A DNA stretch of 64,000 bases from Pagrus major (GCF_040436345.1 NC_133221.1:18163165-18227164), one strand, 5' to 3'. Positions 36,014 through 48,580 are shown, numbered from the stretch's first letter. Notes: generated by a model from the sequence alone, not told the origin. Made by a program: numbers and translations.

Positions 36014-39000
36014 TTACTTTGGCGATACTGGTGGGATATTCTGCTCTTTGCCAGTGTGCCTGTAGCCTCCCTGTGGGGAGCTGCGTCGGGCTGGAGGCGG
36101 GCGCCGCTGGTCCCGAAACTTGAGGCCCCCGGCGCCTCTGGGGCCATTGCTGCGGTAGTAGCCTTGAGTGTCACGTTCACGTGGGGGCCGGCTCTCCTTG
36201 CATTCCCATCCCCCCTCTCTGTCGTGGCCTTTCTCTTGCTTGTCTCCAGGACCGCTGCTGGAGCCCGGCTCCTCAGCCTTGTTCACACGCAGCTCGCGTA
36301 ACGGCTGGCCGGATGCGGTGCCCGAAGAAGCAGGGGCAGGGGCTGCAGGAGGGGGGTCCTTGGGTGGCCGTTGGCACACCTCGGCGTAGCTGAGCTTACG
36401 GGGCTCCTGAATCAAGGCAGGGAAAAAGCACAATTTAAATGACATTCAACAAAAACGTCCATTTATACATATATTTTTCCTCTTTTCAAACCCTCAGATC
36501 TCATAATCTTAACGCTCATCGGGGTAGGAGTGTACGTTTTGGACTTTTGGTGGGAAAGGGAAGAGAGATAAAGACAGAAATATTGAAAGAGAGAGACAGA
36601 CAGAGAAGGAGTGAGAACCAAAGCCAGTCAGTCCACTACCTCACTTCCCTCTATGCGCAAAGTGTTTCATCATCAGGAAGACAACGATGTTCAAGTTTCA
36701 AAGAACCAGAGTCTCACCTGTGTCGGGGTGGGAATAGTGGCTGTAGCAGGGGCTGGCGTGCTGGGTGTTGCTGGCGTGGAGGCAGCAGAGGGCTGAGGCC
36801 TGGTGCTAGGCACGGGCTGTGTGGAGGAGGGGGTGTTCGCGGTAGTTTGAGCAGGTGTGCGAGGAGTCACTTTTGGAGCTGGAGGCTCTGCCCGTTCAAC
36901 CCTCTTCTCCTGACGAGTGATACTGTCAGAACGAAGAGTTTCACACATTCAAGTTACCACTTTAAGTCTTTGCAGGTCTTTCAACCCTAACCAAATATTC
37001 TGAATTCAACTGTTACTTTTGAGACTGTCGTACCCAGGGGCTGAGGATCCAAGTGGTTGTGTAGCAGATTTCGCTGCTGCCAGGGCAGGACTCGAGACAG
37101 CCACAGTCTCCTCTGCAGCCGGGGCTTGGCCTGAAGCTGGACTCACAGTGGCTTCTTTATTGGCTTGTTCAGTCTATAAAAAACAAGGAGGCATGTACAT
37201 TACATCTCAACAATACTCTCAGTGCAGTTTTATCCTGGAGATTTTCAAATTTTTAAAATCTTAACTACTTCTTACCTTGTCCCTGTACAAGCCGCGTACA
37301 ACATCGGACATTCGGTTTTCTAGCACTGGCTCTCCCTGTGTGCTGACAACACAGCCAGGAAGAGGTGGGAAATTGGTAGCAGCCAAGTCAAACTTGGGTG
37401 GAGAAACCTTTACCTCTGCTAGCGGTACCGGCCTCTGAGAAAGGAAATCAAAAATGAAGCCGACAAGCAGAAATATCACAAGATGATTAATGGATTTAAT
37501 GGTTTAAATACGACACAAAAGCTTAAAGGAAATATAAAGTTATTTACCGCAATCCGGTCGTCTTCTCGCCTCCTTCTTGTCCCTCTGTAGGTTGTGCCCC
37601 GTCTGAAATGCAAATAAATTATCACTTGAGTGTCACTGATCAAGTCACAGCCAGATTTTTACAGATGGATAAAACCTTACCTTCCACGTCCAGCCATGCC
37701 GCTGTCATCACTGGGGTCCGAAGAGGAGGAGAGGTGTGAGAACGCTGAGCTCAGATCGGAGGCCGTCTGGACTGGGTTAGTGGTGGCAGCAGGAGCAGGG
37801 GGCTGTGGGCTGCGCAGTCCAGTCAGACTCTCCAAGGGGACAGGAGTTATAGACGCCGAGGTCACCTCACTTGTCCTCACCTGGGGCTTCACGTGGTTTC
37901 TGTCGCAGCAGGGGAGAAGGTGAAAATAAGCAGGGTCAATATGAAGCTGAAAACACTCTTAAGACATACTGGTAACCAGTGTTTCCTGTAGAGCCTTTTG
38001 CTTGTAGGGATCATTTTTGAACTGACCATACTGGTGGTTATTACATCCATTTACATGTAGCAAATGATTTAGTAGAGACAAGAAACATTGTTGACATAAT
38101 GAAACCCATCTTGGTGAACATTTATATTTTACCAATGTTATCATTTGGTGATACATTTTCCAGAAATCGGCAGTTATAGCTACAAAAATCAACTTTCACA
38201 TGTTAAACCACCTGTATGGTCCTAAAAGTGGAGTTTGTGTATGGACATGAATGCTATTGCATGCTATTGCATAAAGAAAACTGCATTGTAATCACAGTGC
38301 TTACAGGAAATAAATTAGAACAGACATTAGTCTGTACAATGCTATTTGTTGGGAGGTCCATCAACTATTTTCAGATAATGGAGGCTGAAGCATCAAAGGA
38401 AACAATGGTGGCACCAGTTTGCTGCAGGAACAAGACAGCATGCTGTGTCCTAGGGGTAAATGTGAAGACATGCAGGACTACGTCTGTGCTTGTGATTGGT
38501 TGAAGCAGCTTTGATGTCAACATACTGTATGTTTGGCAATCTGCAACCAACCACAAACTCATTGAGAAGAGCTGACAACGCCCAGACAGGCTGCTAATCT
38601 TAAAGATTTGAGACAGATATTGTTTGTCTAGCAGCGTGATTCACATGGATCGATCTCATCATGAGTCTTTGACCCTCAGGTCTCATAATCTGAACGCTCA
38701 TCGGGATGAGAGCGGAGCACCTGACTTTGGAAAGGAAGGATGGAGAGAGAGAGAAAAAGAGGAGGAGTAAGAGAGAACCAAAGCCAGTTACTCCACTCCC
38801 TGACTTCCCTCTATGCGCATCTTGCTCTCATCACTGGGTCTGACTTGGGAAGAGTCCACTGAGACATTTCTTTGTGAAGCTGCTTTTTCAGTGTACAAAC
38901 CAATTTACGAAGGTGTCATCTCTTTGCTAAAGATTTTAAGCGCACAATTGAATCCTGACAGCTGGCTGACTCAACTCCAAAGTGTCAGCATTTCATTGTT

Positions 39001-42000
39001 ACAGCATATAACAACACATGGGATAAGGTAATGCAATCACTGACGGAGAAAGCAGCAAAAACAAAAAACCATGAATAAATTAAATGGATGGTTAGTTGTG
39101 ATGGAGAGAAATTGTTACATGTAATAATGTCAAAGCAAAAAGCATTTTTTGGAGCCACGGTGGCCATAACTGGAAGAAGCCAGTTGCTCAGAATCAGATA
39201 GCAGCTGCTGCCGCCATGTAGCAGACAAGCCTACATTTATCAAATGACATGACAAATCCAGGATGTCCATTTTCTGGCAACAAACATTTATCACACTGAT
39301 GAGAAGGATTATGGCGGTACAAAATCTGACTGGCAGAATGCATGGGCCCTGTTATGGATTTAGTCATTTGGCTGCTGCGGTATGGTAAGAGATGAGGGTA
39401 GCGATGAAGCTTATTGTACAGTATAACAGTGGTACCTGAAGGCATTTATTACATTCTTTCTTGAATAGAGGGGGACACTATGGGGACAGTAAGAAGACAG
39501 GGAGTGAAAAACAATTCCCTGCTGAGGTCACATCATCTCAACAGCAGATGATCTGATGTTCACAGTTAAGCATCACCAAAACAAAAGTATTTAAACATTG
39601 CAAATTCATTATGTGTATGCAAATACCACATTTAGATTTAAGCCAAAAGTTAACTCAAATTAACAAATGGCATCTAGAAAAAGAAGACCTTACCGGTTTC
39701 TGTTGAAAGGGCGAGTGATATTAAGAGAACTGGAGCCAGTTTTGTAGTGTCCTGCAGAGCCAAAGCCATTCACAAAGCTGCTGTTGGGAAACGGTGCCTG
39801 CACAGAGGGAGAAAATAAAGAGACACTATTTACAAATCTTTTCACACAAAACGGGTTGTTTATTCAGCAGCTACCACAAGGGCCTGAATATAAATGTACT
39901 GAATTATTTGCGGTGTGTGTTTACTCCAACAGTTGAGAAAACTGAATATTGTGACTTTTGATTTTGTTATGCAAAATATTGTACGTTTATGCCAACTGAC
40001 AACTCAGATAGCTAGAAGAGAAAGACAGATTTGATGAGTGCATGTCTTTTCAGAAGTCACAACAAACAAGGTTGCGGTGAGTAACAAACAAACTCACAAT
40101 ATACATTGAATCGTGTGTGTGTATTAAGTTTGTTTAGCAATAAAACATTTTTTTTTTTTAAATGTAAGCATATTCCTAACCTGAAAATTTAATGGTTAAC
40201 ATTTAGCATTTTCCAAACTGTCCAGACTTTGTACCAACCCTGTAACAAGCAATTTTTTGATGCTGGTGCACAACTTCTGGCTTTAAAAGCTTTGTTATAT
40301 ACACCACATTTGACGCATTTAATACCAATGACACATGGTAACAAAATCCACAACAACTGGAAATGTGCAGTGTAGGTGTATCATGTCTCACCAGAGGAGT
40401 TTCAAAATACGGTGTGGGCGAAGGCGTCCAGGTGGGAGGTACGATGCCATAGACCGGGTACTGCTGCTGAGGGTAGACGTGCTGCATGTAGAGTGGAGAG
40501 CTGTACTGGGACTGGCTCTGGGACTGCTGAGCGTACAGGCTGCTGTCCATGCTACGGTAGCCATTCTTCGCAAAGAATGTGTTGATGGCCTTTATCCTGG
40601 CCTGTTAGCATGACGAATCAGGAAAAAGAGCAGTGAGCGAAATGACTCAAAACAATTTCACAGACGGGCCTTTCCAAAATGACAGCAGAGTATAAAGTCA
40701 ACTCACCATGATGGGTTTTCCCTGAAATGTTTTTACTTCCTCTCTCAAGTACTTGTATGCCTGAGGGAGCAGAAGAAAGAGTCGTAAGGCAATTCATGAT
40801 GCAGCATTTGAACACATCGAGACAAGCCTGATGTGACGTCATTACCTGCTGAGCGTCTGTGTCGGATTGGAATGTGATGTACCAGTTGTTGTTGTGCGCA
40901 AACTCGACACTTATCACCTTTGGACAGTTGTCATTTTTGAACAGTGACTCCACTTCCTGTAAAATGAACACAAAGAATCGTCTCACTTTTCAGGCAACCA
41001 CCACCTACAACCTCATTTTCCAGAGACATGCAGCCTTCAGAGCTAAACATATTGGCTTTACCTCAACAGGTGTGGTTTCAGGGACCTCCCTCAGGATGAT
41101 AATGCACCGCTTGTGATTCGGACGCACTTTTTCCCCTTTCTCGTCCACTTGTACCATAGGCGAGGCTGAGGAAAATTTTAAGTATTTGAATCAAGACCAC
41201 GTCACAAATGTATGCAGATCTTTTTAACGCACAACATCTTAAACTTTCAGCTTACATCTCAACACGTCCAGGATGAGCTCCATGTCCGTGGTGAGGACCT
41301 TGATGCCCTCCATGCTGGCTATAGTCCAAATAGGGACAAACTGGTCGCTGTCCATCTGGGACATCAGGTACAAATCCTTCGAGAGGTTTTCTCTGAATCA
41401 CAGAACAACAAATCCATGTAGATTAGCACCCTCTCGAATTGGGAAAACATCAAAAATTTGACATAAGCGACCACAAATAACGCTTTGAGACAGCATGACT
41501 GGCATGGATCGACCTTCTCATGAGTCTTTGACCCTCAGATCTCATAATCTGAACGCTCATCGGGACGAGAGCGAAGCACCTGACTTTGGAAGAGAAGGAT
41601 AGAGAGAGGCGAGAAGATGAAGAGGAGAAAGAGAGAACCAAAGCCAGTTACTCCACTCCCTGGTCTCCCTCTATGCGCATCATGTTCTCATCATCGGGTC
41701 TGACCTGGGAGGAGTCCACTGAGATATTTCTATGTGAAGCCTGAACAAATTAGCAGGTCGTCATCTCTTTGCTGAAGATTTAAAGCATGTGGATTAAAAC
41801 TTGACAGCTGGCTGACGTAAAGGTGGCTCGGGTGCTCGGCTCTTACCGTGAGAAATAAAACTCCAGCTCTTTCTTCAGGGACTCTCGTAGATTCTCGGAG
41901 GAGACCGGCTGCTCTTCAGTTTTGGACTCCACTGAGAATCAAAAACAAAATGTCAGCGACAAGAAAAGTGACAACATGCTTTTATATCAAGTGAGTGTGA

Positions 42001-45000
42001 ACCAGTACAATCAGTGGCCATTTAATCTTTAAAAACCTTTTGAACTTTAATGCAATCTAATACAACCGTTGTGCCATAAAGTCTACTTTAATCACAATGT
42101 TGAGTCTCTGTTGACACCGTCAGAGGTGTTCGTTCAATCATGGTTTATCTGATAAGGTTGTCCTGAAATAAGGATTTTCAGTCAGCACTTGTTGTTGCCT
42201 GTTGTGATTTTTCAGTTAATGCCTTTTCTTATCTGCAGATATTTATCGGCTTTATAAACACTCAACATTATTACCGATCTTGTTTATTTAATACAACCTA
42301 CCTACGAATATGAATAATATATATTTTACTCCCCTGCCCAGTTTGTGTCAGTTCAGTGCCACACCGAAGCTTACACAAGTCTGACGTGTCACCTTCAAGA
42401 CCCACGTTTTAACCTTTGTTAATCATCTGTTATGTGAAAACAGACTTCCACACACACTCAAGGTCACACTGGACAAGCAGTAGAGGAGGTTGTACCAGGT
42501 AGTTTGGAGCGACTTCACTGAGAGCAGCAGTGCAGGCAACACACACGAGTCAAGCTGCCCTGGACTCTGAAGTTTACAGCCTGTCATGCCATTACTCCTA
42601 CACTGCACTGTGTACAATGACACAGCAAAATAAAAAATGTTTCATGGTCACGACCGTGTGCTTTCATGAACATGTGCCATATGTTTAACTGAAAGTCTTA
42701 TTTGTGTGAAAACTTCTTGAGCGGAGGATGCAAGATGAACTTTAGTGTAAACTAACATTAAGTTGTATTGTATCCGTCTTTGACCCTCAGATCTCATAAT
42801 CTGAACGCTCATCGGGACGAGAGCGAAGCGCCTGACTTTGGAAGAGAAGGATGGAGAGAAGAGAAGATGTAGAGGAGAAAGAGAGAACCAAAGCCAGTTA
42901 CTCCACTCCCTGGTCTCCCTCTATGCGCATCTTGATGTCATCACTGGGCCAGACTTTTCAGTGTATGAACAAGTTTGCAAAGTTCAACCCTCTGCTTAAG
43001 ATTTAAAGCGTACGGATTAAAGTTTGACAGCAGGCTGGTCAAGCCGTTGCTCCTACACTGCTCTTTGTACAATGACGCAGTTTAAAAAAAAAAAAAAGGG
43101 CAGGGATTAGACGGTCAAAATGCGGGCGACTCTGGGTTTCCTCAACTGATGCTGCCAATCACTGACTTACATGGGGCAGCTTAAATCATTGACATCACAG
43201 TTAGTGGTGGTGTTGTAGTGGACCATGTTACATATCAGGTGTCTTCTTAAATGGAAAGACATTTGCAACACCTCTCAATATAATAACGCGTAGTTAAACA
43301 CCACTTTGTAATTCACGACCGCAATAATAAACAGAATTGAATTTACAAAAACTGAACATTATGAACTTTAAGGTAACCTCTATGGCAGGGCTGTGGTATT
43401 AGACTGCAGGTGAATATAATAAAAGTGGCCTCGGGGTTAAAGTTTCCACAGTATGTTTACCAAACAACTACAACATTATTATTAGGATTACTTGGCAGTG
43501 ACAACAAGCCATCTTAACCACATTATGTTTTACTCGCTCTGAGCATGACAAGAATGTAGGCGGCTTCATTACTTTAAAACCAGCCGTGCTATGCAAAGTA
43601 TTATTAAATAATGAGTAGTACTGAGCATGTGAAAACAGTTATGTAATATTACTTGTGGCTTTACAGTGGCTGTAGTCGGTGGCTCCAAAGTCTAACAAAA
43701 TAACCTTTATGATGACATCATCAGCGGACAATAAAGTCAAGTAGAGCCATGCGGCCTGGAGAGCCAGGTGACAACATGTTTTCATTCCTTTCGAAGAATC
43801 CACTCTTATCCAAACTTTATCATTTAGATAATAACGAGGAATAAATCCGAAGCTGCAGTCTGTGGAGACGACTGCATGTGATGTGACGCGACTGACCTGA
43901 GGTCCCTGTTGTGGACTCAGCGGGGGAAAATCCCAACTCTGGAGGGTCCATTCCATTTACTGCTATCTCAGCTGTTGCTGTGGAGCTGCTGTCATCCAGG
44001 GCCGTGAATCCCACAGTGTACTGCTTGCACCCAGCAGACAAAGGCTCAGAATAACCTGCAGACAAGGTGAAGAGTCCCATTCAGAACCAGCAGCAGATCG
44101 TTTTTAGGGCTGCGTCACCATCATCTATTCTGAATGTCTGTGTGTCCCGGTGTGCGGCTTAAGTTTAGATGTATACAAACGTCAAGGAAAGGGGTAAAAA
44201 ACAACTTGAGATGAGTACTTAAGGAAATATTTTGTTTTGAGTATTGAGTCAATAGATATACCTGTAAATGACCAGTTTTTATATTATAACAAATCAGTTG
44301 GTGCATCTTACCCTCGCTGATGTCTGAGGGGGGCCAATGAGGGCTGTTGGTAACGGCCTCGCTGGAGGCAACAGGCATCTCCTGCCACACCTTGGCATTT
44401 GGGTTCAAGCCGGCGCCCTTAGAGGTGACCTTCAAAAGCAGAAACAGCAGGATCAGGAGAGTTCAATGTGTAACATTCAAATGAATGACGTGTATTTCAG
44501 CACAAAAACAAAAGTGTCAATTAACCAAAGTAGACTTCTGCAATTTGATGTTCAATTATGTTCAGAGATTTTAAAAGGCAACTGATGTGCTTTAGCTGCA
44601 CTTGAGACCGACACTACGTCCAGCATCATGCATTTAATATTCTCGCTGATTCACCTCAGACTTGCAGTCTCATCTCTGCTTGGCATCACACTCGTCCAAC
44701 AGACTGTCAGAATTTAAGATGTTGAACTCTGAACTATGCCAAACCATTATCGCTCATTTATCTAACAATGTCAACACACTGAGTTACTTTTGATATCCAA
44801 AAATTAAACCCTGAGCAGCAGCACCGAGCACATCTTCAAACCATTAAGTAAACCTAATCGTTGTGAGGTGTCAGAAACAATGACCTTAGGAAATCTATGA
44901 CCATCAAGGTGGAAATCTTTGGGGAACATAACTTTAGGTACTTATGACAAAGGACTTGGAAAATACAAAAGCTAAACAAGAAAAACACTCAAGAAACTAA

Positions 45001-46821
45001 AGACATAATCCTTTAAAAACATCGGCAAACTAAACCTGTAAAGCGGCATGAATCTCCTCCAGTGTTTCTCAGAAATTGGGATAAAACTTTTGTAACCTTT
45101 TGTTGTTCGGGTAAACACATCTGTACTGTGTCTGACAAAAGCATCAACGTACATACAAAACAGCTTACAGTTTTAACAGGGAGTGAAACTATGATCTCAA
45201 ACAGTGTCCCACAGAGGGCTGCGGGCACACGGGTTACAGCCGACCATCCGACCATCACTACACCTGCTGATTCAATGTCACACTGGGGGCACTGACTGAA
45301 ATCACCTGGTGCATTTTTAACAGGGCTGGAACACCTGCACACCATTCAGCCTCCATGGCATCTAATCAGAAACCGGAGAAGTAAAATTCAGTGTGCCACA
45401 CAGCGCCCCGTGATCCCCTGTCGACAAAAGAGGCTTGTACCCTGTTAACCTCAAGGAGGAGAGCGATTACAAAAGCTTTGCATAACCAAAGTGTCCGTGT
45501 AGTGACAACTCTCGATGAAACACACTTATTTACGTTTTAGATGCACATGGTTATTCAGAGATTGGACGCGACTCTCCATATTAAAAAGGGCTCTGAACTG
45601 GCAGCAGAACTCCTGACCCGGCAAAGATCTGCGGCCAAGAATAGATCACATACTGTACATATTAAAAGGCATACAGACACGGATGTGAACTTGATGTGAA
45701 CCAACTGTAGGAGAGGACTGGATGACAGCTGTACACTCACTTTGAAAAACACCAATAACTGTCAGATTTACCAGCCTCTCTTCCTGACATTGCCACTTGC
45801 CACATGCTAATAGATCCCCTCCACCCCCCTGTTTGCAAGAAGCACTCGGCCTGACAAGTACAGCTGCCGGTGGGACGCTTCTCTCCACCAGCCACACAGG
45901 AATGGATGCGCCAGACGTGTAGGCCTCGGTGTCATTAAAAAAAAAAGAAAAGGAAAAAGCCTGGACATTTATGTGCCGTGCAACTTAACACATGGTTACA
46001 ATGCATGCTTCTGTGTTACAGGCCGTAGCAAGCCAAGTAATGTCAGCTGACTGCGCTGCGCAGCACAGGCCAGGTATTTGCAACGCATGTCACTGCGCTA
46101 GCTCAGCTAGCTAGCAGCGCGATTAGCTAACAGATAACGTTACTGAAGAAACGTTTATCCTCCAGCCGATAATCGAAGCATCGATCACCTAGAAATTAAA
46201 AAAAACTCAATCAGCACTTCTCCAGTTCAAACTACACTACCGTCTGTCTAAAGCTTTGTCATAAGTTAACTTAAAGGCTAGTGATTACTCAGCAAACTAC
46301 TTAATGAGCTTGCTTGTTACGGTCGCTAAGCTAGCGTTAGCTAGCTTTCTGGAGGGGGCTGCAGTGGAGATCTGGCTAACGACAAGTGTGTAAAATTACC
46401 TGCCTGTGCTGGCTGCAAGTTAGTAGTCGGGCAAACGCTGCCATATGTGCGGTGTCTGAGACGGTTTTCGCTTAATAAATCAATATAATCTTGCGATTAA
46501 ACACCACCAGTGAGTGATTACGCAAATAGTCACAAAGTCAAGCCAAGCTTAAACTTAGTAGCTTATTACATGTCTTGTTTGGGTTAATTTTAGCTGCTGC
46601 CTAATGAATATCGCCCATCACGCAGAGGGGGGCGTACTGTGCTAACAGGTCTCCAGTGAGCAGCACTCGCAGCTAGCTCGCTAGCTAAAGAAGGCCTCAC
46701 TCACCATGCCGCCTGACCCTCCCTCGCTCCCCAGCAGAGCCTCGTCCTTCCCACCGGTCTTCGGTCCGGGATCAGCCTCCTCCTGCAGCAGCGGCGGCTC
46801 TCCGCTCTGGTCTGAACTCAT
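36014..46821 (-). CDS. larp4: La-related protein 4
   Basis: Sixteen coding exons: 46705-46821, 44312-44429, 43897-44055, 41847-41931, 41256-41392, 41062-41165, 40846-40956, 40707-40760, 40392-40601, 39694-39797, 37681-37899, 37548-37602, 37276-37434, 37034-37173, 36718-36922, 36014-36406. Phases close to give 789 aa (human 724). Residues 43-56 ([14 protein letters not shown]) are the LARP4 variant PAM2 motif, with W in place of the usual F, which binds the MLLE domain of poly(A)-binding protein. The La motif (about 140-205; [20 protein letters not shown]) and RRM-like fold (about 222-315) form the poly(A)-binding La module. The tail has an RG-rich patch ([18 protein letters not shown]), an FPPLPG motif and the C-terminal [16 protein letters not shown]4 is cytoplasmic, lengthens poly(A) tails and promotes mRNA translation. 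LARP4B is the alternative, but the 12q13 neighbours and C-terminus favour LARP4. Four introns carry related C/D-like RNA sequences. Confidence 0.95.
36488..36680 (-). ncRNA. Candidate box C/D RNA, larp4 intron 15 (diverged copy A)
   Basis: On the larp4 sense strand the sequence has an ATGATGA C box (36673-36667), a conserved block GCGCATAGAGGGA, an ACTGGCTTTGGTTCTC block, a pyrimidine-rich middle, a CGATGAGCGTT block and a CTGA D box (36497-36494). Intron 15 is only 311 nt and this RNA fills most of it, with about 87 nt from the D box to the 3' splice site, a usual distance for intronic box C/D snoRNAs. The terminal stem is weaker than in the other copies. Guide target not identified; a repeated element is the alternative. 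Confidence 0.45.
38671..38840 (-). ncRNA. Candidate box C/D RNA, larp4 intron 10 (copy B)
   Basis: Sense-strand order: GACCC (38840-38836), one base, GTGATGA C box (38834-38828), conserved GCGCATAGAGGGA block, pyrimidine-rich centre, CGATGAGCGTT block, CTGA D box (38679-38676), then GGGTC (38675-38671). The two ends are perfectly complementary over five bases, as in the terminal stem that brings boxes C and D together. Similarity to copies C and D continues into the flanks (to about 38970), so this copy arose by intragenic duplication. No known snoRNA was recognised. Confidence 0.5.
41530..41700 (-). ncRNA. Candidate box C/D RNA, larp4 intron 4 (copy C)
   Basis: Sense-strand order: GACCC (41700-41696), one base, ATGATGA C box (41694-41688), shared internal blocks, CTGA D box (41538-41535), GGGTC (41534-41530). 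It lies in a 454 nt intron, with about 137 nt from its end to the 3' splice site. Very similar to copies B and D across the core and flanks. Confidence 0.5.
42782..42950 (-). ncRNA. Candidate box C/D RNA, larp4 intron 3 (copy D)
   Basis: Sense-strand order: GGCCC (42950-42946), one base, GTGATGA C box (42944-42938), shared internal blocks, CTGA D box (42790-42787), GGGTC (42786-42782). The A-to-G change in the 5' arm relative to copies B and C still pairs as G.U, so the stem is kept. Confidence 0.5.
44430..46704 (-). other. larp4 intron 1
   Basis: A 2.3 kb intron with no recognised exon. Its 5' part (about 46.05-46.7 kb) is rich in GCTAGC/GTTAGC words next to the promoter. Short open frames at 45013-45345 and 45646-45897 have no domains. 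Confidence 0.6.
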
Positions 46822-47350
46822 CAGCCGCTCCTGACTCACTTCCACCCCGTCGCGTTCTCCCGGCCCCCGCCTGCCACCACCTCCTCTTTGCGAAAAAGCG
46901 GCTGGTTTCAGCAGTCAGTCTGGTTCTCTCCTGTTTGACTGGATTGGCGAGCGGCACACTGAAACTAGCTTACTAGCTAGCTAGCCGGCTAGCAGGTGTG
47001 CTACAGACCGATGCTAACGACCTAGCGTGCTATGAATCAACGAAGCTGGCTAACGCCAGCTAGCTCAATGAATCAAACTTGCACGCTAAGATACTAATGG
47101 TATAAGCGATGCCAAACCATGACTCTTCTTAGACCACAGTCTCCGCGGGCGTTTCATCGATTATTACAGCACACACCGGGTTCGTGAGGCGCATTCCTAA
47201 CCGGGCGACCGGAGCGGACACTGGGGACACGCACCCTTCCTCAGCGCAGGCACACAGTCCGCCGACGTCCCGGCTGCCACCGCGAGTTCTCGGTGACCTC
47301 TGCAGAAACCATTTCCTCTTCCTTTTCCGGATCCACGCTGTAGTTTTATA
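46822..47350 (-). promoter_or_regulatory. larp4: larp4 5' UTR and CpG-rich promoter
   Basis: The region upstream of the larp4 ATG (46821-46819) is GC- and CpG-rich, lacks a TATA box, and has repeated GCTAGC/GCTAACG words at about 46966-47065. The start site cannot be placed. The chosen ATG is the one from which the frame reads through a clean donor into the PAM2 exon. Confidence 0.45.
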
Positions 47351-47524
47351 CAGTATGTGTTGGTGTATTGAAGTCCTTATTACAGTATTTAAACGTACGA
47401 GGAGTACAAATATACAAACCTCTTGTGTGTTATTGTTGTTAAAATGAGAAAAGGGCAATTTCATCGACTTTTATATGAAGTCGCTCCATTATGTTCATGT
47501 TTTGTTTCACACACACAGTTGTTT

Positions 47525-47785
47525 TATTTCATGATTAATCATTTAGCCTTTAAAATAAAAGAAAACATTCTCATCACAATTTCCCAGAGCCATAAGTGAG
47601 GTCTATAAAAACTCAAAAACTCAAACACTCTTCATTTATCATCATAAAGAACAAAGAAAAGCAGCTGATCATCACATGTAAAAAGCTTATTTATTTATTT
47701 ATGATTTATGGATTACCAAAATAGTTGGCAATTAATGTTCTTTCAGTCTACTTAACAATTAATCTACAAATTGTTGCAGCTTTAA
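47525..47785 (+). repeat. Dispersed fish repeat (same family as 18288)
   Basis: Contains the TCATCACAATTTCCCAGAGC block and ends TCTACAAATTGTTGCAGC, matching the family seen at 18288-18645. Confidence 0.55.
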
Positions 47786-48329
47786 TCAAAATATGCATCT
47801 CCAACCTTGGACCTTTTCACCTTTCAAAGCGGCTGTGATCATGTAGATACTCCTGATCTTGCATTACGGTGTGTAATGTATTCAGAGTATTACATGTTTG
47901 TTTGTGCGCCCTGTAGTAACAATAAAAAAATGTTTTCTCCCCTTATATGCAAATGTAAATGTAACCCTGTACTCCCTTTTATAGGGCTGCAGTGGGTATC
48001 TTTAGCAGTGACTACCTGCAGGTTTAATGAACGGTCTAAGACCTCTTGTGTGGCATCAAAAGACAAAAGGAGAGCTGTGATGTAATCACTTTTTCCAACT
48101 TGAGATGCAATCAGGAACATGTGATAAGCCACTGAAAACACTTGAATTAACCCAAAGAGGTTGTTCAGAGATAGGTCACACAGTATAACACTGACAAATA
48201 GCTGCATTTTATTGGATTATCAGTGGAGTAGATAAACATGGCTCCGCTGCTCATGATCCTGACTGAGAGTCTACATGGAAATATGATACATCTCATGTAA
48301 TTTAGTGACAGTTGTTGTTTTGTTCTGCA

Positions 48330-48580
48330 CAGGCGACATCTATTGCATGTCTGTCCGTCCTGGGAGAGGGATCCCTCCTCTGTGGCTCATCCTGAGGTTT
48401 CCTCCATCTTTTTTTCCCCACCTGTTAAAAGGGTTTGTTTTCAATATCGCAAGTTTTTCCTCACTTGAATCGAGGGTCTGATGACAGAGGATGTCGCTCA
48501 CTGTACAGATTGTAAAACCCACTGAGGCAATGTGATTGTGATTTTGGGCTACATAAATAAAATTGATTTGATTTAATCTA
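48330..48580 (+). repeat. Common teleost interspersed repeat
   Basis: The run GTCTGTCCGTCCTGGGAGAG, then GGATCCCTCCTCTGTGGCTC, a T/C-rich tract, and a final ATTTTGGGCTACATAAATAA followed by an AAATTGATTTG tail is a very widespread fish repeat. A decayed copy is at about 58772-58860. Confidence 0.65.

Noticed and set aside
36168-36393. Plus-strand frames over the larp4 last exon
   Set aside because: Shadows of the GC-rich coding exon on the other strand.
41535-41560. Resemblance of the box D side of the larp4 intronic RNAs to the complement of the U5 snRNA 5' loop region
   Set aside because: Only two short blocks match, with a mismatch and a length change between them; too weak for a guide duplex and recalled from memory.
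41560-41640. Alternative larp4 exon after the pyrimidine-rich tract of copy C
   Set aside because: The tract and CAG look like an acceptor, but no consensus donor follows and the larp4 frame would hit a stop or shift.
46772-46957. Upstream frame overlapping the larp4 start codon
   Set aside because: It would begin with GTG rather than ATG, so there is little support for a regulatory uORF.
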